From: Thermoguttaceae bacterium
GTDB taxonomy: Bacteria; Planctomycetota; Planctomycetia; Pirellulales; Thermoguttaceae
Assembly: GCA_024653385.1 (NCBI GenBank)
Contig: JANLFZ010000339.1
Span: 1 to 6,813 of the forward strand
Direction of reading: 5' to 3'
Length of the DNA: 6,813 nt
Shown piece after piece: positions 1-6,652 of this stretch (position 1 is the first letter of the stretch; each line of letters starts with the position of its first letter). Made by a program: the position numbers and the translations under genes. The notes under the pieces are model-generated. The model was not told where the DNA came from and did no database searches. It was given only the letters and a program-made list of their open reading frames with translations.

Positions 1-7
1 CGAAGGG

Positions 8-35
8 TTGTCTTTCTCCAAAGGGATGGTAGACT
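8..35 (+). promoter_or_regulatory. Possible sigma70-type promoter of the tRNA-Arg gene
   Basis: TTGTCT at 8-13 and TAGACT at 30-35 are separated by 16 bp, and each matches four of six bases of the sigma70 consensus hexamers. Transcription would start near 42, leaving a short 5' leader before the mature tRNA at 66. The position is right for a tRNA promoter. A match of this quality can occur by chance, so this is a suggestion only. Confidence 0.3.
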
Positions 36-65
36 GAACGCCTGGGGCGATCCGGAATCGAGAAT

Positions 66-139
<74 letters not shown>

Positions 140-533
140 CTTCACGAGCAATCGGCAATCGGCCGAAGGAGCAGGTGTGGGTCGGCAGGAGTTCGGCGGA
201 GGGCTGCCAGATGCCCCAAGGCGCGCTCGGCAGCCGACAGAAGACCGGCCGGGCATCCCGCGTAAGCGGGAGTGGAAGATCGCGGGGAACGAAGGCCGCC
301 GGGCCTTTCACCCGGACAAGGCCACCTGGGGCTTCGGGCATGAAATCGGTGGCTTCCCTTCGGCCGGCTTGCTCAAGCACGAGCCGGTCCCCGCCCGGTA
401 AGCGGTTACGCCATCCGGGTGCTGGCCAGCGACCCATGCCGTTCGTCTTGCCCTCGCCCCGCACTGCCGGACAAGCCAGTAATCGCACCCTACGGCTGCC
501 GCCGGCTCCGCAACGCGCGCCCAAACTGATCCG
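140..533. other. Intergenic stretch with no recognised gene
   Basis: This 394-bp stretch lies between the tRNA and the 3' end of the broken flavin reductase. Open frames exist on both strands, but none has a recognisable domain, a good ribosome binding site or convincing protein composition, and those overlapping the tRNA are artefacts. It holds a few short inverted repeats: TCGGC (152-156)/GCCGA (162-166), a GTAA-loop hairpin at 256-271, and CCGGG (299-303)/CCCGG (311-315). It also has a tandem 7-mer AATCGGC just after the tRNA. None is followed by a T-run, so no classical intrinsic terminator is seen for the tRNA. Confidence 0.6.
256..271. repeat. Short perfect inverted repeat with GTAA loop
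   Basis: TCCCGC (256-261) and GCGGGA (266-271) form a perfect 6-bp stem closed by the tetraloop GTAA, a GNRA-type loop that is stable in RNA. It sits in gene-free DNA. A related hairpin with loop sequence TAAGCG occurs at 5985-6002. It may be a scattered short palindromic element or part of an RNA structure. With only two loosely similar copies, neither can be shown. Confidence 0.3.
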
Positions 534-907
534 TCAGATCTCCTTGCCCACGGCAAAGGCCAGCCCCAACGACGGACCGACTCCGTAGTACCGGCGATCG
601 CCGGGCGAGAAGAGGATCGGCCGGATCTTGGCCATGTCCGGAGCGCCGTCCGACCCCAAGACCGATTCCTCCGCCTTCACGTCGAGGATCTGGCCGACGA
701 ACTGGGTGCGCAGGCCCAGCTCGAAGACGTGAATCACCCGGCATTCCAAGACCAGCGGGCATTCCTGGATGTAGGGCGCGTCGACGTGTTCGCCTCGCAC
801 CGGCGTGAGCCCCGTGACGGCGAACTTGTCCGTGTCGCGGCCACTGTCCCCACGATCCAGGTCGGGGTCGGTTCGACCAGCGTCTTTGCGCCAAGAGATC
901 GCTTCAT
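534..907 (-). pseudogene. Flavoredoxin-type flavin reductase, internally deleted and frameshifted
   Basis: Read from ATG at 905-907, the protein begins MKRSLGAKTLVEPTPTWIVG, the typical N-terminus of flavoredoxin-like FMN-binding flavin reductases. GGGAGA (914-919) lies 6 nt upstream as ribosome binding site. After residue 21, near 845, family similarity stops. It resumes in another frame as SGRDTDKFAVTGLTPVRGE and runs about 103 residues to the stop at 534-536, with the family's expected C-terminus including KAEESVLG and PILFSPGDRRYYG. Intact members have about 190 residues, so roughly 65 are absent, including most of the FMN-binding beta-barrel core. The remaining 374 bp is not a multiple of three. 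Intact relatives pass electrons through FMN in the cytoplasm. This copy cannot make a working protein unless the gap is an assembly error. It follows the beta-helix gene by 38 bp on the same strand. Confidence 0.85.
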
Positions 908-945
908 GGTGATTCTCCCGAGAAGTTTGGTGTGTTCCTGTCGGA

Positions 946-3258
946 CTATTGGGCGATCGTGGTTTGCGCCTCACTGGCGAGGGACTCGCCATCGACGTGA
1001 ACGGCGTTGCGGCGCAGCACGTTGTGGTCCGCCTCCGGCGCGATGGAAATACCACGCGGACCGTCATAGACGTGCGTCCCCTCGACGATGTTCCAGTCCT
1101 TCAACGGGGCCGTCTTGGGGAGGTTGGGGATCTTGTGCGCGGGCGACTCGAGGGCGATGGCCGCGCGGCGCGCCGGGTCGGCCTGCTGGAGCCAGACGGG
1201 CTGGATGTGGAGGCTCGGCCGATAGCGGAAATCGACCACCTCGGAGAACCGCACCGTGTTGCCGAAGACGAGCGGACCGCGCAGGACGATCTGCCCCCGG
1301 CCCACGACGCGGGAGCCGATGAGGTCGCAGAAGGCCACCGGCGAGGGGTTGTCGTGCTGCCAGGCCCACAGGTAAAGCCCCTCGCCGTCGCGCTGGACGT
1401 GCCCGTCGATCACATGCGCGAGGTTGAAACCCCAAAAGCCGGTCCAGTTCGCCGTGTGTTCCTCCGTGTTGTCGATCCAAAGCGTCTCGGCATAGGCGCC
1501 GTTGACCGCGATGTAGGTCGAGGCGTCGGGGACCACGTCCCAGGGCGGTTCGACGGTGAGCGTGTCCTTGGTGCTGGCCACGACACGGCGGTACTGGCCC
1601 AGTCCCCGGCCATCGAGCACCAGCACGAAGGTGTCGCCCAGGTCGGTTTGGAACGGCTCGCCCGGCACCCAGAGCCGGTTGCCTTGGGCCTTGGCCACCG
1701 GGCCGTGCCAGAAGGCGCCGCCGGCCTCGTACATGTTTTCGCCGCTGTTGTGGCGGCGCGGGATGTTGTTGCGAAGCAGATTCCCCTGGAGGATCGTGTG
1801 GTAGGCGCTATTCTCGGGATTTCCCACGCGGGCCCCCTTCAGCCCGAGCTGCGAGCACCAGTTGCGGTCGGCGTTCTCCAGCACGTTGTCCTCGATCACG
1901 CAGCCCTGCGGGGCGCGAATGAAGAGGTTGTTCGACAATCCCGGGGGCACGCACCGGATCGTGTTCCGGCCGACGTAGGCCTGGCGGTGCGGCCCGTGCA
2001 TCATGAACAGGCCCCCATGCCCGACGATTTCGCAGTCCTCCAGGGTGAAGCCGTAGGAGCCCCAAGAGACCTGGATCGCCTGCTCGTCGCCGTGGAGGAT
2101 GCGCAGGCGGCAGCGGCGGATCGCCGCGCCGGTGTGGGCGGCCAGGACCCCCAGCCACACGCCGGGCCCGGACTCCAACCCCAGGTCGGTCATGCTTGCC
2201 TGGTCGCGGACCCAGACCATGATCCCTTGGTTGGCTTGCTTGGGAGGGTGGACCCAGTGTCCGGGCATGGCCCGCTCGATGTCGGGCGGCAAGTCGAACC
2301 GCATCGGCCGCGATTCGAGCACCGTGATGATCGAGCTATTGGCCCCGGCTCCCTGGAGCGTCACGCCCGAGGGCACCCACAGCGTCGCGCGGATCGCGAA
2401 GCGGCCCGGCGGCAGGTGGACGACGCCGCCTCCCGCCTCGCCGGCCTTGACCAGGGCCTTGCGCAGGGCTTCGGTGTCGTCGTCGAAGCCGTTGCCCTTG
2501 GCGCCAAAGTCATGCACGTTGAATAGCGCGGACGGCGCCGGAGGCCGCGGCTGCACCGAAATCGCCACCGGACCGCCCCAGCCCGCCTCGCCACCCGATC
2601 CGTTGTGAACATAAAGGTCGTACTCGCCTGGGGGCAGATCCGCGGGGAGCACGGCGCGCGCTTCGTAGAGGGGATGTCGCCCCGGCGCAATCGCGGCAAG
2701 CGGGATGACCCGGCCGTTGGCGCGGGCCTTCAGAGCGACGAGGGTCGCGTCGAGGTTCCGCCCGAAAACACGCACCGGCGATCCCGGCGCAGCCTTCTCG
2801 GGATAGACCCACCACGGCTGAGCCGACCGGACGAGCCAGGGGCGCGACCAGCCCTCGGCGCCGCCGACCCAGCACACCGCCTCGCCGGCCCGCGCGTCGT
2901 AGAAACCCCCGGCATGGTAGTTCGGGTCGAACTCGACGGCCATCACCAGCCCGCGCGGTTCGACGGCCAGGACCTTCAGTCTCCGGGCGCCCGCGGGCGG
3001 CTCCGCGGGCAGCAATCCGCGCCCGGGGTACGGATTGGCCTCCAGGGCCGAGAGGGCCTTCTGGCGATCGAAGGGCGGGCTCCAGGCCCGCACCTCGGTC
3101 TTCTGCCCCTCGAAGCCGACACCCCAGATGGTCTTCGTGTTGCCTCCCTGCACCCGGCAGATCTCCGGCGGCGACGCCGAAGCGGAACCGGCCACGATCC
3201 AAGCCAGGCCGGCGGCCCATCGGATGAATGTCGAAACCGCTATGGGATGCACTTTCAT
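946..3258 (-). CDS. Secreted right-handed beta-helix protein (pectate-lyase-3-like) with N-terminal Ig/TIG-like region
   Basis: This is a 770-residue protein. Residues 1-29 form a Sec signal peptide: basic start, hydrophobic stretch containing WAAGLAWIVAG, then an A-S-A cleavage region. Two Ig-like segments appear to follow: a weak one at about 31-140, and a clearer IPT/TIG-like one at about 148-236 with GSPVRVFGRNLD and PPGEYDLYVHN. The pectate_lyase_3-type beta-helix starts at about 246 with FNVHDFGAKGNGFDDDT, followed by GGGVVHLPPGRFAIR and GVTLQGAG. Short beta-helix rungs follow, such as IEDNVLENA and LLRNNIPRR, up to about 755. Residues 541-587 contain a QYRRV/TLTVEPPWDV segment that often interrupts such helices. 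The family includes polysaccharide lyases, hydrolases and binding proteins, and no catalytic set can be assigned here. It is exported, probably to the periplasm or outside. It is transcribed away from the TIM-barrel gene. Its ribosome binding site is weak (GACGAGA). Confidence 0.88.
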   Translation of the reverse strand: MKVHPIAVSTFIRWAAGLAWIVAGSASASPPEICRVQGGNTKTIWGVGFEGQKTEVRAWSPPFDRQKALSALEANPYPGRGLLPAEPPAGARRLKVLAVEPRGLVMAVEFDPNYHAGGFYDARAGEAVCWVGGAEGWSRPWLVRSAQPWWVYPEKAAPGSPVRVFGRNLDATLVALKARANGRVIPLAAIAPGRHPLYEARAVLPADLPPGEYDLYVHNGSGGEAGWGGPVAISVQPRPPAPSALFNVHDFGAKGNGFDDDTEALRKALVKAGEAGGGVVHLPPGRFAIRATLWVPSGVTLQGAGANSSIITVLESRPMRFDLPPDIERAMPGHWVHPPKQANQGIMVWVRDQASMTDLGLESGPGVWLGVLAAHTGAAIRRCRLRILHGDEQAIQVSWGSYGFTLEDCEIVGHGGLFMMHGPHRQAYVGRNTIRCVPPGLSNNLFIRAPQGCVIEDNVLENADRNWCSQLGLKGARVGNPENSAYHTILQGNLLRNNIPRRHNSGENMYEAGGAFWHGPVAKAQGNRLWVPGEPFQTDLGDTFVLVLDGRGLGQYRRVVASTKDTLTVEPPWDVVPDASTYIAVNGAYAETLWIDNTEEHTANWTGFWGFNLAHVIDGHVQRDGEGLYLWAWQHDNPSPVAFCDLIGSRVVGRGQIVLRGPLVFGNTVRFSEVVDFRYRPSLHIQPVWLQQADPARRAAIALESPAHKIPNLPKTAPLKDWNIVEGTHVYDGPRGISIAPEADHNVLRRNAVHVDGESLASEAQTTIAQ

Positions 3259-3476
3259 GGTTCTCGTCTCGTCGAATCGTTCGTGCTGCGGGGGAATCGG
3301 TTTTCAGACTACTCGCGCGGCGAGGACCATGCAACCGGCCGCCACGGCGGGTTGGGACGATCGTCGGGAATGCTCGTGCATCCTCTGCCGGCGGATGGTC
3401 GGGGCGTGCCCTCGGCGGTACACTGGACCGGAGCCAATCGGCGGTCCGTGTCCTGTGCATCCGTGGGATTTGGAAG
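3259..3476. promoter_or_regulatory. Divergent intergenic region between the two secreted-protein genes
   Basis: The start codons of the beta-helix gene (minus) and the TIM-barrel gene (plus) face away from each other across 218 bp, so both promoters should lie here. Near its middle is a perfect 10-bp palindrome, GACGATCGTC (3356-3365), a candidate regulator half-site pair. A weak minus-strand promoter can be drawn: TTGCAT, 17 bp, TAGTCT (plus coordinates 3334 to 3306). For the plus strand, TACACT at 3419-3424 resembles a -10 box but has no good -35. These motifs are poor matches and are recorded as candidates only. The location of the promoters follows from gene layout. Confidence 0.45.
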
Positions 3477-5066
3477 ATGAGCCGTTATTTGACGACTGCG
3501 TTCTTGCTGGTGGTGGCCGCAGGTTCCGTGCTTGCCGGGATGGAGGCACTCGCGGGCGAAGGACCCCGGTCGAGAATGGCCCGCCCCGCGATCCGCGGCA
3601 TCCTCTACAACGAGGACGACAGCCACCGGTTCGTGCTCGACCCGCCCGGGACGATCAAGCCCGAACGTCTCGACCAACTCGTGGATGAGCTGGCCGACAC
3701 CCAGGTTACCGTGATGCTCATCTGCTGCTGCGCGAAGACGGTCAACTACCCCAGCCAAGTCTGGGACGTGCACTGCCGGGGGTTCGACCCGGCCAAGGAC
3801 AATCGCCAGCCGTATTTCGGGGACACGCCGGAAGGAGATCGGGAGGTCCTCCGCCGCTGGGCCCATAACCTCAAGGTCCTGCTCGACGCGGGGATCGACC
3901 CCATGCAGCGGATGATCGACCGCTGCCGCCAGAAGGGCATCAGCCCCTGGGTGAGCATCCGCATGAACGACGTGCACGACGCCCACCTGCTTCGCTCGCC
4001 CCTGCACAGCCGCTTCTGGATCGAGCATCCCGAGTACTGGCGTTATCCGAACCGCTTCGCGGCGTGGAACGACCGCTGTTTGAACTACGGTCTGAAGCCG
4101 GTGCGGGACCACATGATGGCGTTGATCCGCGAGGTGTGCGAGCGGTTCGATATGGATGGGTTGGAACTCGACTGGAACCGCTTTCCCCTGCACTTTCGCG
4201 AAGGAGAGGAGGCGGAGCAGGGCAAGATGCTCAGCCAATGGCTGGCCGAGGTGCGCGAGGTGGTTCGGGCCGCGGAAAAGAAGCGGGGGCATCCGATCTG
4301 GCTGGTCGCCCGCGTCCCAGCACGGCCCGAAGTCGCCTTGGGGACCGGCCTGGATGCCGTCGCCTGGGCCCGACGCGGGCTGATCGATCACCTCGTCGTG
4401 GCGCCGTTCTGGGCCACGACCGACTTCGATATCCCCGTGGAACAGTGGACCGAGCTACTTCAGGGGACCGGCGTAGGGGTGACCGCCGGCCTTGAGATCC
4501 GCGTGCAGCCGCACCCGGGAGCCGAGGTGGTGCCCAACACGCCCGAGCGCCGCCGGGGCGCGGCGTTGGCCCATCTGGCGCGGGGCTCCCAAGGGATTTA
4601 CGTATTCAACTACTTCGAGAATCGCACCGAGTCCGGCGTGCCGATTCGCGATTTGTTCCGGCAAATGGGCTCCGTGACCACCCTGTTGGACAAGGATCGC
4701 AGTTACGTCGTGACCTATGCGGACATCCAGGTCCCAGGCCGACCGATCGTCGCGAAGCTGCCCCGCGCCTTGAAGCCGCAAGAGTCCGCCGAGTTCTCGC
4801 TGTACATCGGCCCCAAGCCGCCGGCCACGGCCCAGGCCGAGGTGCGCCTTGTGGTCAAGGCCGAACGGCCCCAAGAGAAGCCTGCCGCCCAAGCGGCCGT
4901 CAACGTGAGCTTGAACGGTCATGGGCCTCAAGCCGAGAGGAGTTTCGACGGGCGGGTGCTGCGCGAGGGGTACAACACCATCCGGGTGACCAACGCGGGC
5001 GCCGGACCGATCCTCGTCGACCTGGTCGAACTGATCATCCGATGCGCCGGCCAGTCAGCGAAGTGA
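3477..5066 (+). CDS. Secreted TIM-barrel glycosyl-hydrolase-like protein (GHL10-like)
   Basis: This is a 529-residue protein. ATG at 3477 is chosen although the frame stays open upstream, because it begins a clean signal peptide (MSRYLTTAFLLVVAAGSVLA, cleavage near residue 20 or 26) and lies outside the divergent gene. Residues about 36-405 look like a (beta/alpha)8 barrel. They include ILYNEDDSHRF near the start, GTQV-like strand text at about 75, NYPSQVWD at 90-97, GISPWVSIRMND at 164-175 and DGLELDWNRFP at 227-237. The acidic residues D227, E230 and D232 are the likely active-site cluster. SQGIYVFNYF at 371-380 fits a late barrel strand. About 415-525 is a beta-rich C-terminal domain. The fold resembles the family-10-like glycosylhydrolases annotated in Planctomycetota. 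Activity on a glycan is inferred from fold only. Three adjacent cysteines at 83-85 are unusual for an exported protein. The unknown gene at 5084 is 17 bp downstream. Confidence 0.85.
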   Translation: MSRYLTTAFLLVVAAGSVLAGMEALAGEGPRSRMARPAIRGILYNEDDSHRFVLDPPGTIKPERLDQLVDELADTQVTVMLICCCAKTVNYPSQVWDVHCRGFDPAKDNRQPYFGDTPEGDREVLRRWAHNLKVLLDAGIDPMQRMIDRCRQKGISPWVSIRMNDVHDAHLLRSPLHSRFWIEHPEYWRYPNRFAAWNDRCLNYGLKPVRDHMMALIREVCERFDMDGLELDWNRFPLHFREGEEAEQGKMLSQWLAEVREVVRAAEKKRGHPIWLVARVPARPEVALGTGLDAVAWARRGLIDHLVVAPFWATTDFDIPVEQWTELLQGTGVGVTAGLEIRVQPHPGAEVVPNTPERRRGAALAHLARGSQGIYVFNYFENRTESGVPIRDLFRQMGSVTTLLDKDRSYVVTYADIQVPGRPIVAKLPRALKPQESAEFSLYIGPKPPATAQAEVRLVVKAERPQEKPAAQAAVNVSLNGHGPQAERSFDGRVLREGYNTIRVTNAGAGPILVDLVELIIRCAGQSAK

Positions 5067-5072
5067 CGCTAC

Positions 5073-5081
5073 GGAGGTGAT
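5073..5081 (+). promoter_or_regulatory. Strong Shine-Dalgarno for the 5084 gene
   Basis: GGAGGTGAT is a perfect complement to the 16S rRNA anti-SD tail and sits within the 17-bp gap after the TIM-barrel stop codon, placed ideally for ATG at 5084. It fixes the start of the downstream gene. The other genes in the window have weak sites, so this protein may be translated more efficiently than its upstream partner. Confidence 0.75.
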
Positions 5082-5083
5082 CT

Positions 5084-5959
5084 ATGGCCAATGAGAACTT
5101 CACCGTCGGGGACCTGACCGCAGTCATCGGCGACAACGCCGCGCACGGCGAGCACCGGGCCGGGTACAACGGACTTTGGTCGCTGACCCACCGAACCGAG
5201 TCGACCAACCTCTTCGTGCCGTCGTTCGCGGGATTCAATCTCGAGCACATCTTCGACGGCCAGACGCTCGACCCTCCCGGCCAGTCGAAGCTGTTTTTCG
5301 AGCCCCGAAACGCCCCGATGGAGTTGCGCCGGCTGTCCGATCGCGAGGCTGAACTCCATCAGCCCGAAACCCCCACGTTCCACCTCGAAAGCTGGACACG
5401 ATTCACCTTGGTCGAGCCGGATGCGATCGACGTGACCTTTCGGTGCATGGCCCATCAGCACGTCTTCCGTCGCGGGTACATTGGCCTGTTCTGGGCGAGC
5501 TATATCAACGCACCGGACGACAAGAGCATGTACTTTCGAGGCTCGACCGGGTGGGAACAACACTGCACGCCGGCCCACGACATCCACAGCACCGTCCGCC
5601 ACGTCGAAGACACGTTCGAGCCCACGTTCGTGGACCGTCACCGCGACTGCCTCTACAAGAGCTATTCGCCGCTGAAGTTCCGGAAGCCATTCTTCTACGG
5701 AGTCTTCCGCAAGCACATGCTGATGGTGATGTTCGACCGATGCGCGGGGATTCGATTTTCTCATTCTCCCAGCGGCGGCGGGATGAACCAGGCCGCGGAA
5801 ACCAGCAATCCGGCCTGGGACTTCCAGTTTCTCGTTCCCAACTACGACGTGATGGTCGAATACTGCTTTCGGGCCCGCCTGGTCTATCGGGAGCGGTGCC
5901 CGCGCTCGGAAGTCATCCAGGAGTACGAGAAGTGGCGAGCGTCGCTGGCGCGGAAGTAG
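5084..5959 (+). CDS. Conserved-looking protein of unknown function, predicted mostly beta
   Basis: This is a 291-residue protein that I do not recognise as a characterised family. It has no signal peptide (MANENFTVGDLTAVIGD is polar) and no membrane segment, so it is probably cytoplasmic. The text alternates short hydrophobic strands with polar turns, for example LFVPSFAGFNLEHIFDG (43-59), RFTLVEPDAIDVTFRCMAH (106-124), YIGLFWASYINAP (132-144) and DFQFLVPNYDVMVEY (246-260). This suggests a beta-sandwich like those of galactose-mutarotase or jelly-roll proteins. It is rich in His, Trp, Tyr and Phe (e.g. H122, H124 and the WEQH at 157-160), as in sugar-binding or enzymatic sites, but no catalytic motif is identifiable. 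A short helix closes the protein (EVIQEYEKWRASLARK). It is almost certainly co-transcribed with the upstream TIM-barrel gene, suggesting it handles a related substrate or product. The start is supported by the GGAGGTGAT site. Confidence 0.8.
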   Translation: MANENFTVGDLTAVIGDNAAHGEHRAGYNGLWSLTHRTESTNLFVPSFAGFNLEHIFDGQTLDPPGQSKLFFEPRNAPMELRRLSDREAELHQPETPTFHLESWTRFTLVEPDAIDVTFRCMAHQHVFRRGYIGLFWASYINAPDDKSMYFRGSTGWEQHCTPAHDIHSTVRHVEDTFEPTFVDRHRDCLYKSYSPLKFRKPFFYGVFRKHMLMVMFDRCAGIRFSHSPSGGGMNQAAETSNPAWDFQFLVPNYDVMVEYCFRARLVYRERCPRSEVIQEYEKWRASLARK

Positions 5960-5960
5960 C

Positions 5961-6002
5961 CGGTCGACGCGGACCGTGCGGGGGGCCGCCTAAGCGGGCG
6001 GC
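5961..6002. terminator. Paired hairpins between convergent genes, possible bidirectional terminator
   Basis: Two perfect short stems lie in the 30-bp gap between converging genes and across the minus-strand stop codon. They are CGGTC (5961-5965)/GACCG (5972-5976) and GCCGCC (5985-5990)/GGCGGC (5997-6002). The second contains the TAG stop (5990-5992) of the phosphatase-like gene. The position suits shared termination. Neither is followed by a U-rich tract on either strand, so factor-independent termination is unproven. Confidence 0.35.
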
Positions 6003-6652
6003 AATCCGAGCAATTCCAGGCCGACCCTTGCGGCCGAGGTACTCGGTGTCGGGCGGTCGATGATCCGGCCCGGCTCGACGCCCGCTCCCACCGCGAGCAT
6101 CCACACCCGGCGGCACCCTTCGTCGGCGCCTTGGCCGGTGTAGAAGTCGCTGTGATGGATGAACCCGGGGCCCGTGGGCCCTTCGAGCTGCCGGCCGTGG
6201 TCGGGGAGGATCAAGAACACGGTCCGGCCCTGGTAGCTTGGGAGCGATTCCGCCCTCTGCCAGAGGCGCCAGACCAGTTCGTCGGTCCGGCGGATTGCCT
6301 CGACGTAGCGCGACCACGAGCCGTAGTGCGCGCAGTCGATTTCGCCGTAGTCGACGCTCAGCACGTCCGGCGCGAAGTGCTCCATGCAGGCCGTCGCGCA
6401 GTCGGTGAGAAAGGCATCGTGGCTGGTGGTGCCGCTGGCGTCGCGCCATCGCGCGTACTGGTCGTCGAGCCACCGGCTCGCGGCTTGCGAGCGGAGCCCC
6501 CCGGTGGCGATGCGGCTTGCACGGCGGGCGATGCGGGCGCATTGGGCGACGGCTTCCCATTCGGCCTGCGCCGAGCCGGTCGCCCTGGCCCGCGCGACAA
6601 GCCGATCCATTTCCTCCGCGGCATGGCGGGGGATGGTGGGCGGCTCGACCAC
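5990..6652 (-). CDS. Alkaline-phosphatase/phosphodiesterase superfamily protein, C-terminal part
   Basis: From GTG at 6650-6652 this gives 220 residues, too short for the superfamily and without its N-terminal half. The metal-site motifs of the C-terminal half are clear. They are GEIDCAHYGSW (D106, H109), strand-plus-DH in TVFLILPDHGR (D151, H152) and GFIHHSDF (H166 or H167). DVLSVDYGEID and RRVWMLAVGAGV are typical core strands. Family members use two metals and a Ser/Thr nucleophile to hydrolyse phosphate or sulfate esters. The nucleophile region is not present in this frame. GTG 6652 is unlikely to be the true start, because protein-like sequence (TFVYASILAKTGES, YGARWAAN) continues upstream without a break to about 6745. 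The frame meets a stop at 6785-6787 with no ATG or GTG start between. The gene therefore looks truncated or frameshifted at its 5' side. It converges on the 5084 gene. Confidence 0.7.
   Translation of the reverse strand: MVEPPTIPRHAAEEMDRLVARARATGSAQAEWEAVAQCARIARRASRIATGGLRSQAASRWLDDQYARWRDASGTTSHDAFLTDCATACMEHFAPDVLSVDYGEIDCAHYGSWSRYVEAIRRTDELVWRLWQRAESLPSYQGRTVFLILPDHGRQLEGPTGPGFIHHSDFYTGQGADEGCRRVWMLAVGAGVEPGRIIDRPTPSTSAARVGLELLGLPPA

Noticed and set aside
949..2526. A 525-codon open frame on the plus strand
   Set aside because: It lies exactly antisense to the beta-helix gene, has no domain or signal peptide, and has the His/Arg/Asp/Val-rich composition expected from the reverse of a GC-rich gene. 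The minus-strand frame has a clear family match.
3228..3476. Upstream extension of the TIM-barrel reading frame to 3228
   Set aside because: The added 83 residues are Arg/Ser/Gly-rich, would overlap the divergent gene's start, and would bury a clean signal peptide inside the protein. ATG 3477 is preferred.
3309..4391. A 360-codon minus-strand frame opposite the TIM-barrel gene
   Set aside because: It is antisense to a gene with a recognisable fold and signal peptide, and its His/Val/Pro/Ala-rich text has no domain.
5069..5764. A 231-codon minus-strand frame opposite the unknown gene
   Set aside because: The plus-strand gene has a near-perfect ribosome binding site and operon spacing, while the antisense frame has neither and no motif.
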